From: Croceibacterium_A sp964439725
GTDB taxonomy: Bacteria; Pseudomonadota; Alphaproteobacteria; Sphingomonadales; Sphingomonadaceae
Assembly: GCA_964439725.1 (NCBI GenBank)
Contig: CAYTPY010000001.1
Coordinates: 34,240 to 98,239 of the forward strand
Direction of reading: 5' to 3'
Length of the DNA stretch: 64,000 nucleotides
Part shown: one piece after another, positions 34,759 through 42,680 of the stretch
Layout of the letters: every line of letters starts with the position of its first letter
How positions within the stretch are numbered: position 1 is the first letter of the stretch
The notes under the pieces: generated by a model
Databases searched by the model: none
Told to the model about the DNA's origin: nothing
What the model saw: only the letters and a program-made list of their open reading frames with translations
Made by a program: the position numbers and the translations under genes

Positions 34759-35832
34759 TTACTTCGCGACGGCAGCCGCAAGCATCTCGGGCGTCGGGGG
34801 CGCGGTGTCCTTCGGATCTGAGCCCTTGTGCTTGTCGGTAGCCGGCAGCGGCGCACCGTTGGCAAGCCCGAATCCGACCGGCTCGCCGGCGAACTCCGCG
34901 AAGGCGATGTTCACGTTCATGTGCGCGCGCGCCAGCGGGGTATTGCCGTATTCCAGGCCCTTCTTGATCCGGTTGTCGAGCAGTTCGGCGAACTCCGGGT
35001 TGCGCTGCAGTTCGGCGACCGCCGTGCCGGGGGCATCGCCGCGGTCATAAGCAGCCTTGGCGGCATTGAGAAGCGCCCGGTTGAACTTGGCGAAGCGCAC
35101 GAAGCCGTCCCAAGTGTTCACGTGGCCGTGGCCCTCGACGACGATCTCGATGTCCTTGTCATCGAGCGCGGCGACCAGGTTGTCGATCTCGTCGGCGATC
35201 TTCGCGGCACCGCCCGCGGGAAGGAACGGCGCCATGTTCCAGGCCATCACGTCGCCCATGAACAGCAGCTTGGCCGCAGGAACGACCACGAAGGTGTCAC
35301 CGCCGGTGTGGCCGGGCCCGGTGTAGTAGAGCTCGATCCGGTCGGCGCCTTCACCCAAGGTCATCCGGTCGGTGTAGGTCTCGTTCGGCACCACCCCTGG
35401 ATTGTGGTTCGGGGCGGCGGTGATCTCCGCCTTGGCGGTCTCGTGCATGATCACCCGCGCATTGGGATAGCGTTCGCGGATGAAGTCGGTGCTGCCGATG
35501 TGGTCGGGGTGGCTGTGCGTGCTGATGATCGCGGTGACCGGCTTGTCGGTCACCTTGCGAACCTCGTTCAGGATCGCCTCGCCATGACCCGGCATCTTGG
35601 TGTCGACCAGCACCACGCCGTCCTGCTGGACCACGACCAGCGTATTCCCGCCGCCGCCGAAGATCTTGTAGACGTTGTCGGTGATCGGCTCGATCGCCTC
35701 CGGCCCCGGCATACCGCCGCCGGCCGCGGGCCGTGGCGGCGGAGAAGCGCCTTGGGGCGCGGGCTCCTGCGCTGCGGCGGTTACCGACAGGCTGGCGGCG
35801 ACCGCCAGTGCGAAAAGTGCTCCGATCTTCAT
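34759..35832 (-). CDS. Periplasmic metallo-beta-lactamase-fold hydrolase
   Basis: A 357-residue protein with a Sec signal peptide (LFALAVAASLSVTAAAQ) and a Pro-rich linker. The metal motif is STHSHPDHIGS (HxHxDH), followed by GPGHTGGDTFVV (third His), FMGDV (bridging Asp) and EGHGHV. This is the MBL hydrolase superfamily, which includes beta-lactamases, glyoxalase II and quinoprotein-relay type proteins; the substrate is not predictable. The C-terminal ~130 residues are helical and less conserved. It stands alone between the hemicellulose locus and modABC. An inverted repeat lies 23 bp before the start. Confidence 0.87.
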   Translation of the reverse strand: MKIGALFALAVAASLSVTAAAQEPAPQGASPPPRPAAGGGMPGPEAIEPITDNVYKIFGGGGNTLVVVQQDGVVLVDTKMPGHGEAILNEVRKVTDKPVTAIISTHSHPDHIGSTDFIRERYPNARVIMHETAKAEITAAPNHNPGVVPNETYTDRMTLGEGADRIELYYTGPGHTGGDTFVVVPAAKLLFMGDVMAWNMAPFLPAGGAAKIADEIDNLVAALDDKDIEIVVEGHGHVNTWDGFVRFAKFNRALLNAAKAAYDRGDAPGTAVAELQRNPEFAELLDNRIKKGLEYGNTPLARAHMNVNIAFAEFAGEPVGFGLANGAPLPATDKHKGSDPKDTAPPTPEMLAAAVAK

Positions 35833-35854
35833 ACGACCCCTCTCAAACCGTTGT

Positions 35855-35868
35855 TACCACAGGTGGTA
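35855..35868. promoter_or_regulatory. Inverted repeat TACCAC-AG-GTGGTA upstream of the MBL-fold gene
   Basis: A perfect 6+2+6 inverted repeat placed 23 bp before the MBL-fold gene start. It looks like an operator for a dimeric regulator. It differs from the AGCGCT sites and its regulator is unknown. Confidence 0.4.
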
Positions 35869-35909
35869 GCGAAGGCGGGAGCCGCCGACAATTGGATTCC
35901 CTTCGCCTA

Positions 35910-36533
35910 TCAAGTCATCGTCACAACGCGACTGGCGAGCCGCTCGACCTCGTGGCGATCATGGCTGACCAACAGGATCGGAATCTTGAGTTCGTCGCGT
36001 ATTCGCTCGACTAGCCCCATCAGCCTCTGCCCCCGCTCCGGGTCGAGCGATGCGAACGGCTCATCGAGCAGCAGGAAGCGAGGCGCCGAAAGTAGCGCCC
36101 GCCCGATGGCGACTCGCCGCGTCTCGCCACCTGACAACGTCGCCGGCCAGCGAGCTAGCAGATGGGCGATTCCAAGGAACTCGACCACCTCGTCATGGCC
36201 GATCCAGCGCTCGTTCACCGGGACGAGCCGTTCGCCATAGCGCAAGTTCGCCTCCACTCGGAGGTGCGGGAACAACCGCGCATCCTGGAACACGTAGCCG
36301 GCGCGGCGCCGCTCCGGCGGCAAGTTTATACCCGCTGCCGAATCAAACAGGGTGGTCCCTGCGACAGCGATCTTGCCGCGACCCGGCCGCTGCAGTCCCG
36401 CAATGCAATTGAGCACCGTGGTCTTGCCCGCGCCTGACGGCCCGACCAGCGCCGTAAGCGGGGCGTCGGAGGCGAAGCCCAGGCCGACGCGCCGCTCCCC
36501 GATCCGGTGATCGAGGAACACCTCAAAGGACAT
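35910..36533 (-). CDS. modC: Molybdate ABC transporter ATPase, lacks the C-terminal MOP domain
   Basis: A 207-residue ABC ATPase with Walker A GPSGAGKTT, a Q-loop YVFQDARLFPHL, signature LSGGETRRVAIGRAL, Walker B RFLLLDEPFASLD and switch His in LLVSHDRHE. The E. coli ModC has about 350 residues because of an added molybdate-binding (MOP/TOBE) domain; here the protein stops right after the ATPase core. The start overlaps the modB stop by 11 bp. It energises ModB in molybdate or tungstate uptake. The short form may lack direct feedback inhibition by molybdate. Confidence 0.92.
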   Translation of the reverse strand: MSFEVFLDHRIGERRVGLGFASDAPLTALVGPSGAGKTTVLNCIAGLQRPGRGKIAVAGTTLFDSAAGINLPPERRRAGYVFQDARLFPHLRVEANLRYGERLVPVNERWIGHDEVVEFLGIAHLLARWPATLSGGETRRVAIGRALLSAPRFLLLDEPFASLDPERGQRLMGLVERIRDELKIPILLVSHDRHEVERLASRVVTMT

Positions 36534-37221
36534 GCGCGCGGCTCCCGCCCGAGCGGCGCACCAACAGCTCCGACACGATTAGCGCGAGGATCGACAAGAC
36601 GATCGAGATTACCGACAGCCGCGCCACTTGAGCTTCGGCACCGGGCATCTGGAGACCGCTGTAGATCGCCAGGGGCAGCGTCCGGGTTTCGCCGGCGATG
36701 TTAGAGGCGAAAGTGATGGTCGCGCCGAACTCGCCCAGCGAACGCGCAAACCCGAGCATCGCGCCGGCAGCGATCCCCGGGATGCTGAGCGGCAAAGTGA
36801 TCGTCCAGAATGCCCGCCAAGGAGCCGCTCCGAGCGAGCGCGCCGCCTGCACCAGCTTCCGATCGACCGCTTCGATCGACAACCGCATGGCTCTCACCAT
36901 CAGCGGCAGCGCCATGACCGCCGCGGCCAGCGCGGCGCCGGTCCAGCGGAACACCAGCGTGATCCCGAACTGTGCTTCCAGCCAGCTACCGACCGGTCCC
37001 GTCCGCCCGAAGAGGATCAGCAACAGCCATCCCGTCACCACCGGCGGCACGACCAGAGGCAGGTGGACCAGCGCGTCGAGAATTATCCGACCCGGAAACC
37101 GCCGCCGCGCCAGCAGCCATGCCAAGCCGTAAGCAAGCGGCAAAGTGGCCAGTACGGCGAGGCCGCTCACCTTGAGCGACAGTGAGACGATCGCCCACTC
37201 GTCAGGTGTCAGCCAGTTCAT
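36523..37221 (-). CDS. modB: Molybdate ABC transporter permease
   Basis: A 232-residue permease with about 5 or 6 membrane segments (VSGLAVLATLPLAYGLAWLL, VVPPVVTGWLLLILFG). The conserved EAA-type loop contacting ModC is RSLGAAPWRAFWTITLPLS, followed by ARSLGEFGATITFASNI, which is highly characteristic of ModB. It overlaps modA by ATGA and modC by 11 bp, giving a tight modABC operon transcribed leftward. Confidence 0.95.
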   Translation of the reverse strand: MNWLTPDEWAIVSLSLKVSGLAVLATLPLAYGLAWLLARRRFPGRIILDALVHLPLVVPPVVTGWLLLILFGRTGPVGSWLEAQFGITLVFRWTGAALAAAVMALPLMVRAMRLSIEAVDRKLVQAARSLGAAPWRAFWTITLPLSIPGIAAGAMLGFARSLGEFGATITFASNIAGETRTLPLAIYSGLQMPGAEAQVARLSVISIVLSILALIVSELLVRRSGGSRAHVL

Positions 37222-37979
37222 TCGGGCGCGCTAAACCCATGCGCGACGAGAATGCGGCGTGCGTCCGATGTTTGCAGAAATTGCAGGAACGCTGCAGCGT
37301 CGGGATGCCGCGAGCCCGCCAAGACCGCGGCGGGATAGCGGATCGGAGGGTGGCTTCCGGCCGGAAAGGTCTCAGCCACCGCGACCCGTCGTGAAGCTTG
37401 GGCGTCGGTCGCATAGACGATTCCGAGCGGCGCCTCGCCCCGTTCGACCAGCGCCAGCGCCGCCCGCGCGTTCTCCGCCGCGACCACGTTATCGGCCACG
37501 TCATCCCACCGGCCGAGATGCTCCAATGCTCCCTTCGCGTACTTCCCTGCCGGCACTGCCTCGGGGTTGGCCAGCGAAAGGCGACCCTCGCCGAGATCGG
37601 CAAGATCTCTGATCTGGCTATGTTGGCCCCGCACCAGCACCAGGCGGTTGCCGGCGATGGTCTGACGATAGCCGGGGCGCAACAAGCCCTGCTCGGAGAG
37701 GCTATCCATCCAGTCTTCGTCAGCGGAAACGAAGAGGTCAGCCGGAGCCCCCTGCTGCACCTGCCGCGCGAGCGCGGAACTGGCGGCGAACGATAGCATC
37801 GGCGGCGGTTGCCCTTGCGCGGCCCACGCCTCACCGATTTCTTCGAAGGCTTCCTGCAGGCTGGCTGCTGCGAGCACGACCGGTCCGCGCATCTGCTTTG
37901 GCTCCGCACAGCCCATTAGCATCGCGACCACAAACGTGAGGCCCACCGCCTGAAATGCTGTCCAGAGCCGAGCCGTCAT
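37218..37979 (-). CDS. modA: Molybdate-binding lipoprotein of the ABC transporter
   Basis: A 253-residue substrate-binding protein. The start at 37979 is chosen because upstream in-frame sequence is occupied by an operator-like repeat, and it gives a lipoprotein signal with lipobox LMGC near residue 23. ModA features include VVLAAASLQEAFEEIGEAW, PPMLSFAASSALARQVQQGAP, ADLFVSADEDWMDSL and GEAPLGIVYATDA. It captures molybdate or tungstate in the periplasm for ModBC. Molybdoenzyme genes are not seen in the window. Confidence 0.94.
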   Translation of the reverse strand: MTARLWTAFQAVGLTFVVAMLMGCAEPKQMRGPVVLAAASLQEAFEEIGEAWAAQGQPPPMLSFAASSALARQVQQGAPADLFVSADEDWMDSLSEQGLLRPGYRQTIAGNRLVLVRGQHSQIRDLADLGEGRLSLANPEAVPAGKYAKGALEHLGRWDDVADNVVAAENARAALALVERGEAPLGIVYATDAQASRRVAVAETFPAGSHPPIRYPAAVLAGSRHPDAAAFLQFLQTSDARRILVAHGFSAPE

Positions 37980-37986
37980 AACAGGA

Positions 37987-38006
37987 CTGTATAGCGCCAT
38001 ATACAG
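37987..38006. promoter_or_regulatory. ModE-type inverted repeat upstream of modA
   Basis: CTGTATA-N6-TATACAG is a perfect 7-bp inverted repeat with a 6-bp spacer, 8 bp before the modA start codon. The TATA-N6-TATA core is the layout of ModE-binding sites. ModE represses mod operons when molybdate is plentiful; no modE gene is in the window. Confidence 0.7.
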
Positions 38007-38013
38007 TGCGTCT

Positions 38014-38025
38014 AGCGGTACCGCT
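38014..38025. other. 12-bp perfect palindrome AGCGGTACCGCT
   Basis: It lies between the ModE-type repeat and the stop codon of the histidine kinase gene, whose first base it includes. It could be a second operator or part of a -35 region for modA. The assignment is tentative. Confidence 0.3.
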
Positions 38026-39707
38026 CAGCTCTTGGTAGTTGCGAGTTCCCGTGAACTCTTACCGGCCCGGATGGAGAATTCCGTCGGGCGTCGTACGGGA
38101 ACGGTCAGGACGCAGCGCACGCCGTCGGGCTCGAATTCCAGTTCCACCGGGTTCTTCAGCTCATGGGCGACGATGCGCTCGATCAAGTCGGTGCCGAAGC
38201 CGCGGCCGCGCTTCTGCGCGACGGGCGGGCCGCCCGTTTCCTTCCATTCGATCCGCATCAGACCCGGCGCGACGAGCTTCCAATGCACCGAAACCTTGCC
38301 TCCGCCTCGGCTCAAGGCGCCGTATTTCGCCGCGTTGGTGGCAAGTTCGTGTACGGCCAGTCCCAGCGAGAGCGCATCGTTCGGCGCAAGTTCGATGTCG
38401 GGTCCTTGCAGGTCCACCTCGTGATCGCCGTCTTGCGCATAGGGCAGCAACTCAGCCTCGACGACGGAACGGATCGGGGTCGTGCCCCAATCCGACTTGG
38501 TCAGCAGATCGTGCGTGGCCGAAAGCGCACGTATCCGGCCGTCCAGGCCGTCGGCGAATTCGCTGAGATTGGTCGCACGCCGGCGGGTCAGCGCAATGAT
38601 CGATAGGACGTTGGCCAGCGTGTTCTTGACGCGGTGGTTGAGCTCGCGGGTCAGCGAGTTGCGGATCGAGGCCTGCTCCTCGAACCACTTCAGCGAAGCT
38701 TCGTCTTCCAGAGCCTGCTGCGTCAGCATGCGCACCAGGAGCATGAGCAGACAGGCCACCAGCAACCCGAAGAGCAAGGTGACCATCGACAGGCCCGACA
38801 ACTGCCCGCTGTCGACCGATGTGACTCTGAGCAGCCAACGGGTGCCGCCGACTTCGACTTGCTCGCTGACGGTGTCGCCCTGCGCGTCGACGTTCTCGAT
38901 GGCCGCCATCAGGTTCGCGTCCGTGATGGCGGCGTCATAAAGGCGTACGCTGTAGGTGCCCGCGTCTTGCAGCTCGAGGGCGGCCGACAGGAACGCGCGC
39001 GCATTGAACGGGCTATAGATGAACCCCTTCAAGCGCCGGCCGCCGGTGACCGGCTCGAAGACCGGCATGTAGATCAGGAAGCCAGGATCGCCGCCCTCCC
39101 CCTCTTGCCGGAGAACCACACGTCCGCTGGCAATCGGCCGTGCGGTTCGTTCCGCTTCCAGCATGGCGCTGCGACGGCCCGGATCGGAAAACATGTCGAA
39201 GCCGACGGCACGCCGGTTTCGCTCCGTATCGGGCTCGAGGTAGGTGACCGGCACCGCATAAGCCTGACCGCCTCCCATTTGCGGATGTAGCCGCACCCGA
39301 GCGCCTGTCTCGCGTGCGAGGCGTTCCTCGTAGGCCGCGACTTCCTCCGGGTAGACGACCGGAGCCCAGCCGATCCCTTCGGCCCCGCGGTAGTCGGCGT
39401 CGAGCCGCAACTCGCTGACGAAGCGGCGGAACTGCGCGATTGGCACATCATTAAGCGTCGCTAGAAGCGCTGCTCCCGCCCGCAAGTACGCGCTGCTGGC
39501 ATTGGCCCGGCGCTCCAACGCCGAGGCGACCGAGGTGGCGCGGGCGCGCAACTGCGCGGCGTGACGGGAATCTTCGCCACGCTCGATCGCAAAGACGCTG
39601 AGCAAAGTGATGGCTGCAATCAGAACGAAGATGGCAGCCGGCATCGCGCGCGGGAAGCGCATCAGCCACCGTTTCGTCCTGCTGCGCCCAGCGGTTCCCT
39701 GCTGCAA
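38025..39707 (-). CDS. CHASE-domain sensor histidine kinase, HWE family
   Basis: A membrane sensor kinase of about 560 residues. Helix 1 is AAIFVLIAAITLLSVFAI; residues ~60-290 form a periplasmic CHASE domain (FRRFVSELRLDADYRGAEGI, VYPEEVAAYEERLARETG); helix 2 is MVTLLFGLLVACLLMLLVRML. The H-box is TRELNHRVKNTLANVLSII and the ATP-binding domain has HELATNAAKYGAL and the WxE motif RIEWKETGGPPV, which define HWE kinases. The TTG at 39707 has GGGGAG before it; an ATG at 39662 is the alternative. It is divergent from nepR-ecfG and shares a palindromic EcfG promoter, so it is probably a general stress response kinase acting on PhyR. The ligand is unknown. Confidence 0.9.
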   Translation of the reverse strand: MQQGTAGRSRTKRWLMRFPRAMPAAIFVLIAAITLLSVFAIERGEDSRHAAQLRARATSVASALERRANASSAYLRAGAALLATLNDVPIAQFRRFVSELRLDADYRGAEGIGWAPVVYPEEVAAYEERLARETGARVRLHPQMGGGQAYAVPVTYLEPDTERNRRAVGFDMFSDPGRRSAMLEAERTARPIASGRVVLRQEGEGGDPGFLIYMPVFEPVTGGRRLKGFIYSPFNARAFLSAALELQDAGTYSVRLYDAAITDANLMAAIENVDAQGDTVSEQVEVGGTRWLLRVTSVDSGQLSGLSMVTLLFGLLVACLLMLLVRMLTQQALEDEASLKWFEEQASIRNSLTRELNHRVKNTLANVLSIIALTRRRATNLSEFADGLDGRIRALSATHDLLTKSDWGTTPIRSVVEAELLPYAQDGDHEVDLQGPDIELAPNDALSLGLAVHELATNAAKYGALSRGGGKVSVHWKLVAPGLMRIEWKETGGPPVAQKRGRGFGTDLIERIVAHELKNPVELEFEPDGVRCVLTVPVRRPTEFSIRAGKSSRELATTKS

Positions 39708-39810
39708 ACTAAACTCCCCGGAACCGTACCCACGGCAGGCCCCCTCTCGCGCGCCTGTCGCAAAGATACTGCCGCCGCAAGAGTGGCCCTTCTGAACGGC
39801 TGGCACGGAA

Positions 39811-39837
39811 GGAACCGGAACGCCTGCCTTTCGTTCC
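39811..39837. promoter_or_regulatory. Palindromic EcfG promoter GGAAC-N17-GTTCC, reads both ways
   Basis: Rightward, GGAACC at 39811 and CGTT at 39832-39835 fit the EcfG -35/-10 pattern with a 17-bp spacer. Because GTT is followed by CC, the minus strand also reads GGAAC-N17-GTT. The element lies about midway between the HWE kinase start (39707) and nepR, so one site may drive both. The rightward match is better, having C before GTT. Confidence 0.75.
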
Positions 39838-39890
39838 ATCCACAGCGCAATAAACGCGCACCGCTGATGCACGGCTGCAACAGGGATCGC

Positions 39891-40121
39891 ATGGCATCGG
39901 CAATCAAAACGATTATAGGACGGGGGCGTAACACAAGAATGGCTGGCGCTGGCAGGACGGGGAACCCGGTGAAGGGTAGTAAACAAAACACGAAAAGCAC
40001 TGGGCGTCAGAAGCCCGAGTGGGCCTCGGGGCTCAAGCATCTCTATGATTCGGTGATCGAGGAACCTCTTCCCGACTCGTTCAAGGACTTGCTCGCGAAA
40101 CTTGACGACGAGGACCAATGA
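39891..40121 (+). CDS. nepR: NepR anti-sigma factor
   Basis: A small protein (60-76 residues depending on the start) with the NepR core WASGLKHLYDSVIEEPLPD followed by SFKDLLAKLDDED. NepR binds EcfG and keeps it inactive until phosphorylated PhyR pulls NepR away. The ATG at 39891 has AGGG six bases upstream; the in-frame ATG at 39939 gives a more typical 60-residue product. The stop overlaps the ecfG ATG, so anti-sigma and sigma factor are made in coupled fashion. Confidence 0.9.
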   Translation: MASAIKTIIGRGRNTRMAGAGRTGNPVKGSKQNTKSTGRQKPEWASGLKHLYDSVIEEPLPDSFKDLLAKLDDEDQ

Positions 40122-40744
40122 GCAAGGAACAAAGAGTGCTTCCCAAGCGAAGCGCGGACGATAAACGCGCCTTCAAGCAGGAGCTTACGTCCGTCGTCCC
40201 GCATCTGCGCGCCTTCGCCCGCGGCCTGTGCGGCCGTCCCGACATGGCCGACGATCTCGTCCAGGAAACGTTGCTCAAGGCGTGGGCGGCGCAGGACCGG
40301 TTCGAACCCGGCACCAGCATGCGCGCGTGGACGTTCGTGATCCTGCGCAACGCCTATCTCACCGACATGCGCCGCAATCGATTCCGCGGCGAATATGACG
40401 AGACCACCGCTGAGCGCATTTTGACGGCTCCTGCTGGACAGGAAGAGCCGATTCACTTGTCGGACATGCACCGCGCCCTGCTCACGCTGCCGCCTGAGCG
40501 GCGCGAAGCGCTGCTGCTGGTGGGCGCCGGCGGCTTCTCGTACGAAGAGGCAGCGCAGATTTGCGGCTGCGCGGTCGGTACGATCAAGAGCCGCGTCGGC
40601 CGGGCCCGCGCCGCGCTCACTTCGATGATCGAGGACGGCCAGATACCCGAACGGTCGATCGGGGACCCGTCGGCGCACCGGGCTATCCTGGAGGAACTGG
40701 ACGACGTCGCCGCCGGTCGGGGCCTCGCGGTTCCGACCAAGTAG
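40118..40744 (+). CDS. ecfG: General stress response ECF sigma factor EcfG
   Basis: A 208-residue ECF sigma factor. Region 2 contains DDLVQETLLKAWAAQDRFEPG then SMRAWTFVILRNAYLTDMRR; region 4 contains LLTLPPERREALLLVGAGG and SYEEAAQICGCAVGTIKSRV. Pairing with NepR and a GGAAC-N17-GTT promoter upstream identifies it as EcfG rather than another ECF group. It should direct RNA polymerase to GGAAC/GTT promoters, including its own. PhyR, the third core component, is not in the window. Confidence 0.94.
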   Translation: MSKEQRVLPKRSADDKRAFKQELTSVVPHLRAFARGLCGRPDMADDLVQETLLKAWAAQDRFEPGTSMRAWTFVILRNAYLTDMRRNRFRGEYDETTAERILTAPAGQEEPIHLSDMHRALLTLPPERREALLLVGAGGFSYEEAAQICGCAVGTIKSRVGRARAALTSMIEDGQIPERSIGDPSAHRAILEELDDVAAGRGLAVPTK

Positions 40745-40762
40745 CGGCGCACGAGGGGGGCA

Positions 40763-41944
40763 ATGAGTTCAGAACCGGGCAGCGAAGCGCCCGCCGATCG
40801 CAGCTCCGCGGCGGCTGAAGGCGCTTCGCCGCGCCGCCGGACGCTTGCCTTCGCCGCGCAGGAACTCCGCCTGATCTCGGCCTTGGTGATCCTCATCGCT
40901 GCCGGCCTGTTTCTCGCGCTGCCTTTCGTCTTGTCGATTGGATCGGTGGTGTTCCTGCCGCTGGTCACCGCGATCGTCCTCACCATCATTCTCTCGCCGC
41001 TTGCCGACCGCCTGGCGCAGATCGGGTTGCCCAACTTCCTGGCCTCGTTCTTCGCGCTGCTGGTGTTCCTCGCCATCGTCTCGCTAGCGCTTACCGCCGT
41101 GCTTCGGCCGGCCGTGTCGCTGTTCGATGACGTTCCGGCGATGATAGACCGCATCGGTCAGCATTTTCAGAACCTGCAGGGCGCACTCACCTGGGTGTCC
41201 CGTCTCAATGAACAGATCGCCGGCATCGTTGGCACGCCGGAGGGTCAACAGGTCGTACTCGCCGGCCCGACCATGCTCGAGCAGGTTGCCTTCGCGACGC
41301 CGACCGTGGTGCTCGAGGTGCTGCTGACGTTCCTGATGGCGTTCTTCATGATCGAAGCGCGGGTGCGGATGCGCCGCCGCCTTCTGCTCGACCGCCAGCA
41401 CTTCGGGGCCAGCCTCAAGGCGGCGCGCGTGATGCGCGACGTGCAGGACCGCGTGGCGGCCTACATCCTTACCGTCGGCGTGATCAATCTCGGCGTCGGG
41501 ATCATCGTGACGCTGGGAGCTTGGGTGTTGGGGATGCCTTCGCCCATCATGTGGGGCGGACTGGCGGCGCTGCTCAACTTCCTGCCCTACCTCGGGCCGC
41601 TCGCGATGCTGGCGCTGTTGACTCTGTTCGGGCTCGGAACGGCGGATGCGCCGCTGATCGGGCTGATCCCGGCGGCGGCCTATCTGGGGCTGCACACCGT
41701 CGAATCGAACGTCATCACCCCGTCAGTGCTGGGCGCTCGTTTCACGATGAACCCAGTGCTGATCCTGCTCGCGCTGAGCTATTTCAGTTGGATCTGGGGT
41801 GTAACCGGCGCGCTGCTGTCGGTGCCCATCCTGCTGACGGTGACCGCGTTGGTCGACCATCTGGGGCGCCCCAACCTGATCGGCTTCATCTTCGGTGAGC
41901 CGCTGTTCCGCGCCAACCCGCTGGGTCTCACAGAAGAGAGCTAA
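40763..41944 (+). CDS. AI-2E family (PerM-like) membrane permease
   Basis: A 393-residue membrane protein with about 8 hydrophobic segments, e.g. LISALVILIAAGLFLALPFVL, and the family region WGGLAALLNFLPYLGPLAML, followed by LHTVESNVITPSVLG and GVTGALLSVPIL. The AI-2E family contains a few autoinducer exporters and Na+/H+ antiporters, but most members have no known substrate. It starts 19 bp after ecfG and is probably part of that stress operon. Confidence 0.88.
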   Translation: MSSEPGSEAPADRSSAAAEGASPRRRTLAFAAQELRLISALVILIAAGLFLALPFVLSIGSVVFLPLVTAIVLTIILSPLADRLAQIGLPNFLASFFALLVFLAIVSLALTAVLRPAVSLFDDVPAMIDRIGQHFQNLQGALTWVSRLNEQIAGIVGTPEGQQVVLAGPTMLEQVAFATPTVVLEVLLTFLMAFFMIEARVRMRRRLLLDRQHFGASLKAARVMRDVQDRVAAYILTVGVINLGVGIIVTLGAWVLGMPSPIMWGGLAALLNFLPYLGPLAMLALLTLFGLGTADAPLIGLIPAAAYLGLHTVESNVITPSVLGARFTMNPVLILLALSYFSWIWGVTGALLSVPILLTVTALVDHLGRPNLIGFIFGEPLFRANPLGLTEES

Positions 41945-41957
41945 TTCACGCGCGAGT

Positions 41958-41985
41958 TGGGCGCCGAGCTGCAGCCCGGCGCCCA
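41958..41985. terminator. Hairpin between convergent AI-2E permease and sodB
   Basis: A 9-bp stem TGGGCGCCG (41958-41966) pairs with CGGCGCCCA (41977-41985) around a 10-nt loop. It sits in the 49-bp gap between two convergent stops and may end both transcripts. No long T-run is present. Confidence 0.55.
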
Positions 41986-41993
41986 TGCATTCG

Positions 41994-42605
41994 TTACGCC
42001 GGGTATTTCCAGGTGCTGCCACGCGCCAGGTTCTCGGACGCGAACTCCCAGTTCAGTTGCTGGTCGAGCACGGCCTTGAGGTAGTCGGGCCGGCGGTTCT
42101 GGTAATCCAGGTAGTAGGCGTGCTCCCAGAGGTCGATCGTCAGGAGCGGAAGCACGTCCAGGTCGGCCAACGTATCGCCGTCATGCGTTTCCTCGATCGA
42201 CAGCGTGCCGCCCTTGTCGGCCAGCCAAACCCAACCGTTCGAGAAGTGGCCCACGCCGCGCTCGGCGAGCTGCTGCGTCAGGGCATCAAGCGAGCCGAAG
42301 GCTGAATCGATCTTCGCTGCAAGGTCGGCGCTCGGCGCGTTGCGCTGCGGGGTCAGCGAGTGCCAGTAGAAGCCATGGTTCCAGCTCTGCGCCGAGTTGT
42401 TGAACAAACCCTGGTTGCTGCCGCGTGCGCTGGCGATCACCGCCTCGAGCTCCGCGTTCGCCAGGTCCGTCCCTTCAACCGCGGCATTGGTCTTGTCGAT
42501 GTAGGCCTTGTGGTGCTTGCCATGATGGAAACTGAGCGTCTCGGCGGAGATCGTCGGCGCAAGCGCTTCACTGTCATAAGGCAATGGGATGAGTTCGAAC
42601 GCCAT
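41994..42605 (-). CDS. sodB: Superoxide dismutase, Fe type
   Basis: A 203-residue Fe/Mn superoxide dismutase that converts superoxide to oxygen and peroxide. Metal ligands are in TLSFHHGKHHKAYIDK (first His), SWNHGFYWHSL (second His) and TIDLWEHAYYLDYQN (Asp and His). The sequence NSAQSWNHGFYW and the nearby Gln before WNH favour the iron type, though cambialistic use is possible. There is no signal peptide, so it is cytoplasmic. It lies downstream of the symporter gene on the same strand, next to the stress sigma operon. Confidence 0.95.
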   Translation of the reverse strand: MAFELIPLPYDSEALAPTISAETLSFHHGKHHKAYIDKTNAAVEGTDLANAELEAVIASARGSNQGLFNNSAQSWNHGFYWHSLTPQRNAPSADLAAKIDSAFGSLDALTQQLAERGVGHFSNGWVWLADKGGTLSIEETHDGDTLADLDVLPLLTIDLWEHAYYLDYQNRRPDYLKAVLDQQLNWEFASENLARGSTWKYPA

Positions 42606-42680
42606 GGGCTTGTCCTTCTGCTGGGGGTCACCGTTCTCCTAACGCGATTGCCGAAGCGAGGTTGCGCTAGGAATTCTCGG

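Noticed and set aside
38025..40118. A 697-codon version of the histidine kinase
   Set aside because: The extra N-terminal part crosses the EcfG promoter and nepR on the other strand and has no protein-like composition; TTG 39707 has a ribosome-binding site.
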